DNA of 64,000 nucleotides from Chryseobacterium gleum (lineage in GTDB: Bacteria; Bacteroidota; Bacteroidia; Flavobacteriales_D; Crocinitomicaceae), in contig CAMCWF010000007.1 in NCBI GenBank assembly GCA_945882095.1, positions 1 through 64,000 of the forward strand, read 5' to 3'. Position numbers and translations under genes: made by a program. Every line of letters begins with the position of its first letter. Position 1 is the first letter of the stretch. Shown piece by piece: positions 46,920-56,925 of the stretch. The notes below the pieces were generated by a model. The model was not told the DNA's origin, did no database searches, and saw only the letters and a program-made list of their open reading frames with translations.

Positions 46920-49574
46920 ATGAAGTATCTTTTTGTTGTAGTCATTGCCAGTGTAGCCTTGTTGGGTTGTAAATCTTATACGAACCCTTCAAATGACGTC
47001 TCCTTTGAAGGAGCAGAAGCAGAAGCAACCTATAACCCTGATGAAGATCCTTTCTTGATAGATACGGCCTTATTAGATTTGGATTGGGGAGATGCTTATG
47101 ATTACTACGATCCGTATGTTTTTCCAGTTTATCATCCTTCCCGCACCTTAACGGTTGATTTAATTCACACAAAAATCGAAGCAAGTTTTAATTGGGAGGA
47201 GTCACAAATGAACGGTAAGGCAACGATTTCCATGAAACCACATAACTTACCCATTGACAGTGTGAGCTTAGATGCCAAAGGAATGGAAATCATCGCTGTT
47301 GAAATGAACGGCAAAGCCTTGGCTTATGATTATATTGATTTATCGAAATTAAACATTCGATTGGGGAGGACTTTCACGAAAAGCGAGTTGATTACAATTT
47401 CCATTCAATACATTTCGAAACCAGAGGAGCGTATCGCCGGAGGCAGTGAGGCCATCACGTCAGATAAAGGTTTGTTTTTCATCAATCCAAAAGGAGAAGA
47501 AAAGGATAAAATGCCTCAGATTTGGACACAAGGGGAAACGGAGTCAAATTCAGTTTGGTTTCCAACGATCGATGCCCCGAATGTAAAATCCAGCGAAGAA
47601 GTAATTTTAACCGTTGAAGATAAATACACCACCTTATCAAACGGAAAGTTAATCAGCTCAATAAAAAATAAAAACGGTACACGGACAGACCATTGGAAAC
47701 AAGATTTACCGCACGCACCTTATTTGTTTATGCTTGCTGTGGGAGAATTTAAAGTGGTAAAGGACCAATATACCCGAGGGGATGGTAAAAAAATAGAGGT
47801 AAACTACTACGTAGAGCCTGCATATGAATCTTCCGCAAAGTCCATATTTGGGAAAACCCCAAAAATGATTTCTTTCTTTTCTAAAAAATTAGGCGTAGAA
47901 TATCCGTGGGACAAATATTCAGAAATCGTTGTTCGAGATTATGTTTCAGGTGCAATGGAAAACACGGGTGCTGTGGTATTCGGAGATTTTCTATACAAAA
48001 CAAAAGAAGAATTGCTCGATGGAAATGACGAGTCTACGATTGCACATGAATTGTTTCATCATTGGTTTGGTGATTTGGTTACCTGCGAATCTTGGTCTAA
48101 CCTCCCCTTAAATGAGTCATTTGCTAATTATTCTCAATACCTGTGGGATGAATATGAATATGGTTTGGATGAAGCGGATTATAATGCAGAATTAGAAGCG
48201 GATCAATACTATCAAGCAGCGGGTTACCATAATTTAATCGACTTCATGTATGAAGATAAAGAAAGAATGTTTGACCGCCATTCCTATAACAAAGGAGGGC
48301 GCATTTTACATATGCTACGCAATTATCTGGGAGATGAAACCTTTTTTCTAGGATTGAACAAATACCTAACCTCCAAATCTTTCAAAAGCGCTGAGGTTCA
48401 TGATTTAAGATTGGCTTTTGAGGAAGTTAGCGGAGAAGACCTGAATTGGTTTTTTAACCAATGGTTTTTAGCAAAAGGTCATCCGGTTATTTTTACAGAT
48501 CAAAAAATTGACCAAGAAAACCATACCGTTACTTTGTCAGTTCAACAAGCTCAATCTTTCGACCTATTTAGATTGCCCGTTAAAATTGCGCTTTGGGATG
48601 ACAATGGAAAACACATCCATTCGGTTGTGCTTGACAGCCTCACGCAATCCTTTACGTTTCCATTTTCAGGAAAACTGAACAACCTAATGTTGGATGATGA
48701 CCAGGCATTGTTGGCGAAAGTTTTTGAAGAAAAACCCATCGAACAATTTGTACATCAATTAAACAACGCTACGCGTTATCGCTCAAAGTCCATTGCCATC
48801 CAACGCATTTCTAAATCCGATTTAGCCAACAAAGGAACTGTTTTACTAGCGGGCCTAAAAGATCCTTTCTGGGGTATTCGATCAACCACATTGACGAAAA
48901 TGGCTAACATCAAAAACCTTAAGGAAGAAAAATTAAGCAAGATGATTGTTTCCATCATAGAAAAAGACCCTAAACCCGAAGTGCGAAAAGCAGCGTTCTC
49001 ATTCATTGGACAACTAGAAACGAAGGAAGCCTTAAAATTAATTACGAATACGATTCAAAAGGACAGTTCCGGTATGGTAATCAGTGCCGCATTTTTGAAG
49101 TTACCCAGCGTTGACAGCACAGAAGCACTTCGCATAGCGCGTGAGTTGTTTACACACCGCAATGAAAGTGTTAAGGTCGCTGCGGCTGAATTGATTGGGG
49201 GTTTAGGGACAATGGAAGACTATCCTTTACTGGAAAATTTAATTTTGAAAGAAACTCCCAAAGATTTCAACCAAGCGCAATTGATTTGGTCATTTGACCA
49301 GTTTGTTTACCGCAACGGGACCGAAGCACTGGAGAAATGCCTTGTTATTTATAGTTTTTTGAAAGAAAATGGAAATAACTACGCCAAATATTATTTAGAT
49401 GGTTCAATTGAACAAGTGCTGGGTTTGATTACCACACGTTCGGACGAAATTGACCAAGAGATTGCGGAGGCAGAAAACCAAAAAGAAAAATTACCTGGTT
49501 TATTAGCTGAAAAACAAAAATTAGCTGATTTGTACACGAACCTTTCACCCCTTCTTGAAGTTACCGAGCCCTAA
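46920..49574 (+). CDS. M1 family aminopeptidase lipoprotein
   Basis: 884 aa. Lipobox ALLGC places the lipidated Cys at 17, so the protein is anchored in the envelope. The M1 exopeptidase motif GAMENTG is near residue 345, and the zinc site HELFHHWFGDL with the downstream Glu in LNESFANY is near 378-401. A C-terminal HEAT-like helical region (about 640-860) follows. It should release N-terminal residues from peptides outside the cytoplasm. The gene has no close partner; the 102-base gap to pgk is A/T rich. Confidence 0.94.
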   Translation: MKYLFVVVIASVALLGCKSYTNPSNDVSFEGAEAEATYNPDEDPFLIDTALLDLDWGDAYDYYDPYVFPVYHPSRTLTVDLIHTKIEASFNWEESQMNGKATISMKPHNLPIDSVSLDAKGMEIIAVEMNGKALAYDYIDLSKLNIRLGRTFTKSELITISIQYISKPEERIAGGSEAITSDKGLFFINPKGEEKDKMPQIWTQGETESNSVWFPTIDAPNVKSSEEVILTVEDKYTTLSNGKLISSIKNKNGTRTDHWKQDLPHAPYLFMLAVGEFKVVKDQYTRGDGKKIEVNYYVEPAYESSAKSIFGKTPKMISFFSKKLGVEYPWDKYSEIVVRDYVSGAMENTGAVVFGDFLYKTKEELLDGNDESTIAHELFHHWFGDLVTCESWSNLPLNESFANYSQYLWDEYEYGLDEADYNAELEADQYYQAAGYHNLIDFMYEDKERMFDRHSYNKGGRILHMLRNYLGDETFFLGLNKYLTSKSFKSAEVHDLRLAFEEVSGEDLNWFFNQWFLAKGHPVIFTDQKIDQENHTVTLSVQQAQSFDLFRLPVKIALWDDNGKHIHSVVLDSLTQSFTFPFSGKLNNLMLDDDQALLAKVFEEKPIEQFVHQLNNATRYRSKSIAIQRISKSDLANKGTVLLAGLKDPFWGIRSTTLTKMANIKNLKEEKLSKMIVSIIEKDPKPEVRKAAFSFIGQLETKEALKLITNTIQKDSSGMVISAAFLKLPSVDSTEALRIARELFTHRNESVKVAAAELIGGLGTMEDYPLLENLILKETPKDFNQAQLIWSFDQFVYRNGTEALEKCLVIYSFLKENGNNYAKYYLDGSIEQVLGLITTRSDEIDQEIAEAENQKEKLPGLLAEKQKLADLYTNLSPLLEVTEP

Positions 49575-49665
49575 ATGAACATTTTTTTGCACAAAACGTT
49601 TAGCTATCAAATTAATCACTATTTTTGATTAGTTTTTTATCGTAACCGTGCTTAAAAATTAAATT

Positions 49666-50127
49666 ATGTTAGAAATTGGCGCTCTAATTCCAAACGTATC
49701 TGGGTTATCCCAAGACAACGTGATCATTGATTTACCTACTTTAGTTGGAAAACCTTTGGTAGTTTACTTTTATCCCAAGGACAATACCCCAGGGTGTACA
49801 ACGCAAGCCTGTAGCATCCGAGATGGGTATTCCAACTTACAAGAAAAAGGAATTCAAATCATCGGTATCAGTGCAGATTCGGTTGTATCACATCAAAAAT
49901 TTGCCACCAAATTTTCATTGCCTTTTCCCTTACTTGCTGACACAGAAAAAAACATAATCAATGCCTTTGGCGTTTGGGGTCCCAAAAAATTTATGGGAAA
50001 GGAATATGACGGCATTTTTCGGACGACCTTTTTGTTTGATGAAAATGGGCTTTTGAAGGAAGTACTTACCAAACCCAACACTAAATCGCACGCAGAAGAA
50101 ATTTTAGCGTTTTACGATAAGAATTAA
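49666..50127 (+). CDS. bcp: thioredoxin-dependent thiol peroxidase (Bcp/PrxQ)
   Basis: 153 aa. The peroxidatic Cys is in PKDNTPGCTTQACSIRD, with the second Cys five residues later (PrxQ two-Cys pattern). Other family signs: LVVYFYPKD and GISADSVVSHQKFATKF. It reduces hydroperoxides at the expense of thioredoxin in the cytosol. It lies 56 bases upstream of recA. Confidence 0.94.
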   Translation: MLEIGALIPNVSGLSQDNVIIDLPTLVGKPLVVYFYPKDNTPGCTTQACSIRDGYSNLQEKGIQIIGISADSVVSHQKFATKFSLPFPLLADTEKNIINAFGVWGPKKFMGKEYDGIFRTTFLFDENGLLKEVLTKPNTKSHAEEILAFYDKN

Positions 50128-50132
50128 AACAG

Positions 50133-50147
50133 CGTAAATAGTTTACG
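50133..50147. promoter_or_regulatory. perfect inverted repeat in the recA promoter region
   Basis: CGTAAA-TAG-TTTACG: 6-bp perfect half-sites with a 3-base centre, ending 11 bases before the recA -7 box. It covers the expected -33 region, which is where a repressor of recA would bind. There is no T-run, so it is not a terminator of bcp. Operator function is inferred. Confidence 0.45.
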
Positions 50148-50158
50148 ACCTACCAATT

Positions 50159-50166
50159 TAAATTTG
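50159..50166 (+). promoter_or_regulatory. -7 box of the recA promoter
   Basis: TAAATTTG matches TAnnTTTG, 17 bases before the recA ATG at 50184. A clear TTTG at -33 is missing; the inverted repeat occupies that region, which would fit a regulated promoter. Confidence 0.5.
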
Positions 50167-50183
50167 TTTAAAAATTAGAAAAC

Positions 50184-51209
50184 ATGTCAAATAAAGAAGT
50201 TAACACAGAAAAATTAAAAGCCCTTCAACTCACGTTGGATAAATTAGATAAAACCTTTGGCAAAGGATCCGTAATGAAATTGGGCGACAGTCCGGTCGAA
50301 AAAGTAGATGTAATTCCAACCGGTTCATTGACCTTGGATTTAGCGTTAGGTATTAACGGATATCCTAAAGGGCGTGTCGTAGAAATATATGGACCAGAAT
50401 CCTCCGGTAAAACTACCTTGGCGATTCATGCGATAGCGGAAGTTCAAAAACAAGGAGGCATTGCAGCTTTCATAGATGCAGAGCATGCATTCGATCAATT
50501 CTACGCGCAAAAACTTGGCGTTGACATTGCAAACTTATTGATCTCACAACCAGACAATGGAGAACAAGCATTGGAAATTGCAGATAATTTAATTCGTTCA
50601 GGTGCCATCGATTTAATTGTAATTGACTCCGTTGCTGCGCTTACACCCAAGGCAGAAATTGAAGGAGAAATGGGAGATTCTCAAATGGGACTTCAAGCGA
50701 GGTTAATGTCTAAAGCACTTAGAAAATTAACTGGTTCTATTAATAAGGCAAACTGTTGCTGTATTTTCATTAACCAATTGAGAGATAAAATTGGGGTAAT
50801 GTTTGGAAACCCAGAAACCACTACCGGAGGTAACGCTCTTAAATTTTATGCTTCCGTGCGTATTGACATCCGAAAGGCAACACAAATAAAAGATGGCGAA
50901 GACATCGTTGGAAACAGGGTGAAGGTAAAAGTTGTTAAAAACAAAGTGGCTCCTCCTTTCAGAAAAGCTGAATTCGACGTACTCTACGGCGAAGGCATTT
51001 CTAAAGTAGGGGAGATCATAGACCTTGGTGTGGAATTGAACATCCTCAAAAAGAGTGGGTCTTGGTTTTCATATGGGGAAACACGACTTGGACAGGGAAG
51101 AGAATCCATCAAATCATTGCTTTTGGATAATCCACAACTTAGCGAAGAATTAGAATTAAAAATTAAAACAGCGCTCACGACGAAAACCGAGCCTATTATT
51201 GCGGAATAA
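50184..51209 (+). CDS. recA: recombinase RecA
   Basis: 341 aa, full length. It forms filaments on single-stranded DNA for homologous recombination and triggers SOS-type responses. Walker [10 protein letters not shown] (about residue 73), [10 protein letters not shown] (Walker B), [20 protein letters not shown] (cited as NQLRDKIG) and the C-terminal acidic end are present. No intein. It lies between the palindrome-bearing promoter and a weak terminator. Confidence 0.98.
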   Translation: MSNKEVNTEKLKALQLTLDKLDKTFGKGSVMKLGDSPVEKVDVIPTGSLTLDLALGINGYPKGRVVEIYGPESSGKTTLAIHAIAEVQKQGGIAAFIDAEHAFDQFYAQKLGVDIANLLISQPDNGEQALEIADNLIRSGAIDLIVIDSVAALTPKAEIEGEMGDSQMGLQARLMSKALRKLTGSINKANCCCIFINQLRDKIGVMFGNPETTTGGNALKFYASVRIDIRKATQIKDGEDIVGNRVKVKVVKNKVAPPFRKAEFDVLYGEGISKVGEIIDLGVELNILKKSGSWFSYGETRLGQGRESIKSLLLDNPQLSEELELKIKTALTTKTEPIIAE

Positions 51210-51231
51210 TCGTATTTTAGTGCTGAAAAAT

Positions 51232-51252
51232 ACTGCATTTGCAGTCTTTTTT
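51232..51252 (+). terminator. probable recA terminator
   Basis: Short stem actgc / gcagt (51232-51236 and 51241-51245) with an ATTT loop, then C and six T's (51247-51252). The stem is only five to six pairs, so efficiency may be modest. Confidence 0.6.
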
Positions 51253-51274
51253 ATATTTTTAAAAAAAATTAAAC

Positions 51275-51982
51275 ATGAAAAAATTAACCTTACTTGTTGT
51301 CATAGCAATTGCTACAACTACCATTACATCTTGTAAGAAAAAAGGATGTAAAGACTTGACTGCGGTAAACTACAATTCAAAAGCCAAAAAAGACGATGGT
51401 TCTTGCTTGTACAAACCTTTCATTACCCTTAACGGGGCGGCGAGCGTTACCTTGAATGTAAATGCTACCTATAACGATGCTGGAGCTACTGCAATCAATA
51501 AAGACGGATCTTCAGTGATGGTTTCAACAGACAACCAAGTTGATTCTTCATTGGTTGGTACGTATTACGTAAACTATTCTGCAACCAATGCAAATGGAAC
51601 CACTACCGCAAAAAGAACAGTTAACGTAGTTATCGGTCAAGAAAATTGGACAGAGGTTACATGGGCGTTAACATCAACTTGCAGCGGGACTCAATTCCCA
51701 CTTTCAAGTACGCCTGACATCAACGCAGGTGCTTCTCAAACAGCCATTGAAATCACTAATTTCTTTAACCTTGCAGGAGGAACCGCTACAGGAACTGTTA
51801 ACGGTACGAATGTAACCCTACCTCAACAAACCATTAACGTTGGCTTGGGTGATATCATTTTCTCAGGTACTGGGACCATGAACGGTTCAGGAACTCAGAT
51901 TCAAATCAACTATACGTATGACAATACAATTCCTTTCATTGGAGGTACTGGAAGTTGTTTGGCAGTATATACAAAACAATAA
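51275..51982 (+). CDS. lipoprotein with Ig-like DUF5011 domain
   Basis: 235 aa. Signal sequence with lipobox ITSC (Cys about residue 20) followed by a lysine-rich stretch and a small Cys-containing segment (GCKDLTAVNYNSKAKKDDGSC). An Ig-like DUF5011 module follows (about 48-118; ATYNDAGATAINKDGS, VGTYYVNYSATNANG), then a beta-rich C-terminal domain of about 110 residues. Surface or periplasmic lipoprotein of unknown role. It has its own strong terminator and follows recA by 65 bases. Confidence 0.8.
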   Translation: MKKLTLLVVIAIATTTITSCKKKGCKDLTAVNYNSKAKKDDGSCLYKPFITLNGAASVTLNVNATYNDAGATAINKDGSSVMVSTDNQVDSSLVGTYYVNYSATNANGTTTAKRTVNVVIGQENWTEVTWALTSTCSGTQFPLSSTPDINAGASQTAIEITNFFNLAGGTATGTVNGTNVTLPQQTINVGLGDIIFSGTGTMNGSGTQIQINYTYDNTIPFIGGTGSCLAVYTKQ

Positions 51983-52001
51983 GAAACTTTGATTTTTGTT
52001 T

Positions 52002-52026
52002 AAAGCGGGCATGGCCCGCTTTTTTT
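52002..52026 (+). terminator. intrinsic terminator after the Ig-like lipoprotein
   Basis: 9-bp perfect stem aaagcgggc / gcccgcttt (52002-52010 and 52014-52022) with an ATG loop and T's to 52026. The U-tract serves the plus strand only. Confidence 0.9.
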
Positions 52027-52052
52027 ATGCATAAAAGTTAAGATAAGAGGAA

Positions 52053-52457
52053 CTACAGCATAATTCCCTTCTTTTCGAATTGCTTCAAATACGTTAAATT
52101 TTCCGTAAGAATGGTACGCGGCGCAAAGACAAACTTCTTATCATACAGGATTTCTTCCAGCCAAAAACTAACCCAAAATTCATTGTATAAATTAAAAACT
52201 TCAGGACTGATCATTTCGATCTTCGCTAATTCGCCTGGGAGCATAACTTCCAACGAATGCCTGAAAACGGAGGTTTTTATATTTTCTCCTGTCTTCAAAT
52301 CTTCCCCATAACCAACACTTGTTACAATGATTCCTTCTATAATGTCAGGCTTATTGTTCACTAGGTAGACATAATAGGAGGGTTCACCTTGGCCTTCATC
52401 TAATAAGACAGCCATATTGATTCCTTCGACAGGCGGAATTAATTCACTTAACTTCAT
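52053..52457 (-). CDS. conserved hypothetical protein
   Basis: 134 aa from the ATG at 52457 (KLSELIPPVEGINMAVLLDE); a longer frame reaches 52520 inside the hydrolase gene. No signal peptide; acidic and mixed alpha/beta. Similar short proteins with the segments YYVYLVN, IIVTSVGYG, IKTSVFRH and FWVSFWL seem to be common in Flavobacteriia, and I recall some carrying a doubtful phenylalanyl-tRNA synthetase label; no synthetase motif is visible here. Last gene of a seven-gene run, overlapping the serine hydrolase by 14 bases. Confidence 0.7.
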   Translation of the reverse strand: MKLSELIPPVEGINMAVLLDEGQGEPSYYVYLVNNKPDIIEGIIVTSVGYGEDLKTGENIKTSVFRHSLEVMLPGELAKIEMISPEVFNLYNEFWVSFWLEEILYDKKFVFAPRTILTENLTYLKQFEKKGIML

Positions 52458-53691
52458 GGGATAATTTAATGGATTTTCGTGCGATATGAATGTACCGAAA
52501 CAAATCGGTTGGATGCCCAATGCGGGTATAGTTGGTACTCAGTTCTAAACGGTTCGCGTTTTTAAAAAAATCGCCCACACCATACTCATCGCTTCTTTTG
52601 TGACCTGTGCGCACAATGATCAATTTTTCTTTCGGGAAAACCAGAATATATTGCCCTTGTAAACCATGAAAATAATGTATGGAAACGCTTTTGTCTTGAT
52701 AAACCCAAAAATGCAACCCATAGCGACGGTTTGGGGTAAGGTATTTTGTCAGCATAGGTATCGGTGTAAAAGCCTGCTGAAGATAAGACTTCGGGACAAT
52801 CTGCTTTCCATCATAAACACCCTCATTCAAGATCAACCGACCCAGCTTCAAATAGTCAATTGGAGACGCATACAAACAACAAAATGCCTTTTCCTGACCC
52901 AACTTATCTGCACCCCAAAAGACATCGTCTTCCGGCTTTAAATGGCGCCAAATTTTATCATTTGCATAATCAGACAAGGAACGTCCAGTTGCTTTTTGAA
53001 CTATAATTGCTAACAATTGGGTGTTTCCACTTTGATAGGTAAATACTTTACCAGGTTTGTGCTTCAAACGTTGATTTAAAACGATTCGATTTACATCTGA
53101 GCTGTAATATGCTTCTGCATTCTCAGAAAATGGGTTCGCCGCAGATTCTTGCCAATCCAACCCAGAAGACATGGTCAGTAAATTCCGTATCGTAATGTTC
53201 GATCGACCATAAGCAGCGAATTTTGGAATATAGTTCTTAACCGGCTCATCTAAACTTTTAATTTTTTTCTCCTGAATGGCAATCCCGATCAATAAGGAAA
53301 CCAAAGATTTCGCCATAGAAAATGAATTAGATGGCTTGTGTTTACTTGATGAATTTTCATACCATTCATAACAAAGGGTATCTGAATTATATACAAGAAA
53401 CGATTCAGTATGATACTTTTTAAAAAAAGCTAAATCCGAATTTGACAATACTTCTTTGGAGGATTTAGCCGCATGCGCTTCGTGACTTGCCTTTGTAACT
53501 CGCACTGAGTTTCCATCCTTGATGTCGTATACATCCGGGCCTGATTTTCCTTTCAGGTAAACGTTCATAAAACCATCATAAAGGTATGTTCTTCCACTCA
53601 AAAGTACGAGCAGGTTAATGACAACCAGTCCATAAAGAAGTAGAAGAAATGTTTTTTGAAAAATCCAGCCTATTTTATTCCGTTTCAACAT
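52444..53691 (-). CDS. class-C beta-lactamase-like serine hydrolase
   Basis: 415 aa. One N-terminal membrane segment (about 12-32) then a periplasmic beta-lactamase/D-aminopeptidase-like domain: SMAKS (Ser-x-x-Lys, about residue 125), the tyrosine motif YQSGN (about 218-222), and a later HKR segment (RTGHKRSDEYG) in place of the usual KTG/HTG box. Esterases and peptidases of this family are common; antibiotic hydrolysis should not be assumed. Overlaps lipB by 17 bases and the hypothetical gene by 14. Confidence 0.87.
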   Translation of the reverse strand: MLKRNKIGWIFQKTFLLLLYGLVVINLLVLLSGRTYLYDGFMNVYLKGKSGPDVYDIKDGNSVRVTKASHEAHAAKSSKEVLSNSDLAFFKKYHTESFLVYNSDTLCYEWYENSSSKHKPSNSFSMAKSLVSLLIGIAIQEKKIKSLDEPVKNYIPKFAAYGRSNITIRNLLTMSSGLDWQESAANPFSENAEAYYSSDVNRIVLNQRLKHKPGKVFTYQSGNTQLLAIIVQKATGRSLSDYANDKIWRHLKPEDDVFWGADKLGQEKAFCCLYASPIDYLKLGRLILNEGVYDGKQIVPKSYLQQAFTPIPMLTKYLTPNRRYGLHFWVYQDKSVSIHYFHGLQGQYILVFPKEKLIIVRTGHKRSDEYGVGDFFKNANRLELSTNYTRIGHPTDLFRYIHIARKSIKLSHEVK

Positions 53692-54370
53692 ACCCGAATA
53701 AGGTTTTCAGATGGTGTAACAAACGGGATTGAACTTCTTGGAGATCCAGTGTTGTACCTATTTCTTGTTTCATAGAAGTGACTTCCTTTCCTGTTATTCC
53801 ACAGGGTACGATACTGTCAAAATACGACAAATCTGTATTTACATTAAATCCGATTCCGTGCATCGTCACCCAACGCGAACTTTTAACCCCAAACGCACAA
53901 ATTTTACGGGGAATTTCATCGGCAATCCACACCCCTGTAAGCCCTTCCATTCGCGTTCCTGTAATTCCAAAATCCAACAAAGTCAAAATAACGGATTCTT
54001 CCAAAAACCGCATATATTTATGAATATCTGTGAAAAACTGATCTAGATCAAAAATTGGATACACCACCAATTGACCAGGACCATGGTACGTTATGTCGCC
54101 TCCTCGATTGATCTTATAGAAAGTCGCCTCCATGGCATCTAGGTCTTTTTCATTCGCCAACAAATTGCTTTCATTCCCGCTCTTGCCAATCGTAAAAACG
54201 TGAGGGTGTTGGCAGGTTATGAGATAATTCAAAGGATTTGACTTATGCTCCACATCCTTTTCTGAAATTTTTTGCTGTATGATTTCGTTGAACAAAACCC
54301 CTTGGTAATCCCACGCTTCTTTGTAATCAACTGTGCCTAAATCTGTATGTTTTACGTAAGGCAAAGACAT
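53675..54370 (-). CDS. lipB: octanoyltransferase LipB
   Basis: 231 aa. It transfers octanoyl from acyl carrier protein to lipoyl domains. Family marks: the RGGDITYHGPGQLVVYP loop, KICAFGVKSSRWVTMHGIGFNVN (cited as CAFGVKSSRWVTMHG, holding the catalytic Lys) and the catalytic Cys in IVPCGI. The ATG overlaps the upstream SIS gene's stop as TAATG. The enzyme would serve 2-oxo-acid dehydrogenase complexes; lipA is not in the window. Confidence 0.95.
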   Translation of the reverse strand: MSLPYVKHTDLGTVDYKEAWDYQGVLFNEIIQQKISEKDVEHKSNPLNYLITCQHPHVFTIGKSGNESNLLANEKDLDAMEATFYKINRGGDITYHGPGQLVVYPIFDLDQFFTDIHKYMRFLEESVILTLLDFGITGTRMEGLTGVWIADEIPRKICAFGVKSSRWVTMHGIGFNVNTDLSYFDSIVPCGITGKEVTSMKQEIGTTLDLQEVQSRLLHHLKTLFGYVETE

Positions 54371-55353
54371 TAAATTTTGGCTAATTCGTCCTTCAAATAA
54401 TCGATGATTTTTATATCCATTATGTCAACTTGATTCAGTTCGCATAAATAGTAAGAGGCCCAATCGACCAAGTGAATATAATAAATTGAACGTTCAACCA
54501 AGGATTCTCCTTTCGGGTATAGGTTAAACAATGCACCACATTTTTTTTCGATGGTTTCTTTTGTGATTTCCATTCGCCTTGCATTTCTGGGATGCAAATC
54601 AGGCGCATTAAAAAATACGGTTGCGAAACGCTCATCTCCTCCGCCCCATCCAACGAGTTCATTATGATTCATTTCAGGAAGAACGTTATGCCATAGCAGA
54701 AACTTAGCATTTTCATTGAATTGTTGTTTAGCACGAACGATTACGCCTTCATATTTCGTCTCGCCATACATAACACCCACCTTACCATAGAGGAATTTTG
54801 CCAATAGCTGCGCTTGTTCGTGAATGAATGCTTCTTGTTCATTTATAAGGGAAATGCTCAATTTAATTTGATTCATTAAGCCAATTGAAACGAATTCCAT
54901 CTTCACAAAATAATTCACCAATTGAACCAATGAGTAAGCCACTGCACTTCTAGGCGGATTTCCACCAGGCACAATTACACAATCGTATCCATTGTCATCA
55001 CAAAAAGTCTTAAGGGTTCCACCACTCGTAATGCCAAAAATAAAACACCCATTTTGATGTGCCGTTTCGACAGACATCAAGGTCTCTTCGGTATTTCCCG
55101 AATAAGAGGATGCGATTACCAACGTGCTTTTGGAAGCAAATGCGGGAAGGGTGTAATCATTCACCAAAATGACCGGCAATTTCATTTCTGACTGAACCCA
55201 ATTTGCTACAATCTTCGCACCAATACCTGAGCCTCCCAATCCACAAATCACCACATTTTCTATGCGGGTATCGCTTTTTTTAAAGGTTGCATTGTCTGCA
55301 ATTTCAAGGGCCTCTTGTATTTGCCGAGGAAAAGATTCAATGAGCTGTTTCAT
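54370..55353 (-). CDS. SIS-domain phosphoglucose/phosphomannose isomerase family protein
   Basis: 327 aa. The SIS fold is marked by VICGLGGSGIGAKIVANW, ASSYSGNTEETLM and the sugar-phosphate loop; the C-terminal half shows the bifunctional PGI/PMI family pattern HNVLPEMNHNELVGW and ERSIYYIHLVDWASYYL. The family interconverts glucose-6-P/fructose-6-P and mannose-6-P, though substrate here is inferred. It is 9 bases after the carboxylase gene and overlaps lipB by one base. Confidence 0.88.
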   Translation of the reverse strand: MKQLIESFPRQIQEALEIADNATFKKSDTRIENVVICGLGGSGIGAKIVANWVQSEMKLPVILVNDYTLPAFASKSTLVIASSYSGNTEETLMSVETAHQNGCFIFGITSGGTLKTFCDDNGYDCVIVPGGNPPRSAVAYSLVQLVNYFVKMEFVSIGLMNQIKLSISLINEQEAFIHEQAQLLAKFLYGKVGVMYGETKYEGVIVRAKQQFNENAKFLLWHNVLPEMNHNELVGWGGGDERFATVFFNAPDLHPRNARRMEITKETIEKKCGALFNLYPKGESLVERSIYYIHLVDWASYYLCELNQVDIMDIKIIDYLKDELAKI

Positions 55354-55362
55354 GATTTCGTG

Positions 55363-56907
55363 TTAAAGGGGAATGTTTCCATGTTTTTTAAGGGGAAGGT
55401 TCTCTGCTTTTTTCTCCAACATTTTAAACCCTTGAATCAATTTTTCGCGGGTTTCCTGAGGAAAAATAACATCATCAACGATGCCCCGTTCAGCTGCGCG
55501 ATAAGGATTTGCGAATACTTCGGCATATTCTGCCTCTTTTTCCAACCATTTTTCTTGTGGGTTTGCTGCTTCTGAGATCTCACGTTTAAAAATAATTTCT
55601 GCAGCACCTTTGGCTCCCATAACCGCAATTTCCGCGGTTGGCCAAGCATAACTTAAATCTGCTCCCAACGATTTAGAATTCATTACACAATAGGCCCCTC
55701 CATATGCTTTTCGGGTGATTACAGTAATTCTTGGTACCGTAGCTTCTGCAAAAGCATACAATAATTTCGCTCCATGGGTTATGATTCCGTTCCATTCTTG
55801 GTCTGTTCCCGGTAAAAACCCTGGTACATCCTCTAAAACAAGCAAGGGAATGTTAAAGGAATCACAAAACCGAACAAATCTCGCGGCTTTTCTGGATGCA
55901 TTGATGTCCAAAACACCTGCCAATTCCGCAGGTTGATTTGCCACGAGTCCTATGCTTCTACCTTTCAAACGAGCAAAGCCTACTACGATGTTTTTCGCAT
56001 AATCTTCCTGAACTTCTCGAAACGATGATTCATCAACCAAGCATTCTACGATTCGACGACAATCATAAGGTTGGTTGCTATTGTCTGGGAGAATTTGATT
56101 GATTTTCTCCGTGTTTTTTACATTAAAATCAAATACCGTTGGAAACGGTGCTTCTTCATATGCGTTTTGGGGAAGGTACGTTAAGAGGTCCCGTACTTTC
56201 TTTAGGCATTGAACGTCATTTGCGGCCGTAAAATGGTTTACGCCTGAACGTTCTGCATGGGTTTTGGCACCGCCAAGATCTTCTGAAGTGACCTCCTCGT
56301 GGGTAACGGTTTTCACAACGTTAGGTCCTGTAACAAACATGTATGAGGTGTCTTCCACCATGAATACAAAATCCGTGAGTGCTGGGGAATACACGGCACC
56401 ACCGGCACAAGGTCCCATGATGACAGAAATTTGGGGTACAACGCCACTTGCTCTCGTGTTCCTAAAAAATATTTCAGAATAACCAGACAACGAAACCACT
56501 CCCTCTTGAATTCTTGCGCCACCAGAATCATTCAGTCCTATAATTGGTGCGCCATTTTTTAACGCCAAATCCATTATTCGACAAATCTTATTGGCATGGG
56601 TCTCAGATAAAGATCCTCCGAGCACCGTAAAGTCTTGCGAATAAATGTAGACAAGGCGACCATGGATGGTTCCAAATCCTGTAACCACACCGTCTCCTGG
56701 TAATTTTTGCTTGGCTAAATCAAAAGCTGTAGATCGATGTTCTACAAAAGCACCCATTTCGTTAAAGGAATGCTCGTCTAGAATCAATTCTATTCTTTCT
56801 CTTGCGGTAAGTTTTCCTTGTGCATGGTGTTTCTCGATTCTAGAAACGCCACCTCCATTTAGGTTCTCAGCGCGTTTCCCTTTTAGAATGTCATTCTTTG
56901 TTTCCAT
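55363..56907 (-). CDS. acyl-CoA carboxylase carboxyltransferase (beta) subunit
   Basis: 514 aa, the length of propionyl-CoA carboxylase beta chains. Motifs: [60 protein letters not shown] and [14 protein letters not shown]. It moves the carboxyl group from biotin to an acyl-CoA (propionyl-CoA most likely, giving methylmalonyl-CoA). The biotin-carboxylase and carrier subunits are not adjacent. It is in the middle of a seven-gene minus-strand run. Confidence 0.93.
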   Translation of the reverse strand: METKNDILKGKRAENLNGGGVSRIEKHHAQGKLTARERIELILDEHSFNEMGAFVEHRSTAFDLAKQKLPGDGVVTGFGTIHGRLVYIYSQDFTVLGGSLSETHANKICRIMDLALKNGAPIIGLNDSGGARIQEGVVSLSGYSEIFFRNTRASGVVPQISVIMGPCAGGAVYSPALTDFVFMVEDTSYMFVTGPNVVKTVTHEEVTSEDLGGAKTHAERSGVNHFTAANDVQCLKKVRDLLTYLPQNAYEEAPFPTVFDFNVKNTEKINQILPDNSNQPYDCRRIVECLVDESSFREVQEDYAKNIVVGFARLKGRSIGLVANQPAELAGVLDINASRKAARFVRFCDSFNIPLLVLEDVPGFLPGTDQEWNGIITHGAKLLYAFAEATVPRITVITRKAYGGAYCVMNSKSLGADLSYAWPTAEIAVMGAKGAAEIIFKREISEAANPQEKWLEKEAEYAEVFANPYRAAERGIVDDVIFPQETREKLIQGFKMLEKKAENLPLKKHGNIPL

Positions 56908-56925
56908 TGGAGTTCCAAAAGTAGT

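Noticed and set aside
52444-53691. Beta-lactamase as an antibiotic-resistance gene
   Set aside because: The fold is class-C-like, but the KTG box is altered and the gene lies in a housekeeping operon with lipB; resistance cannot be claimed.
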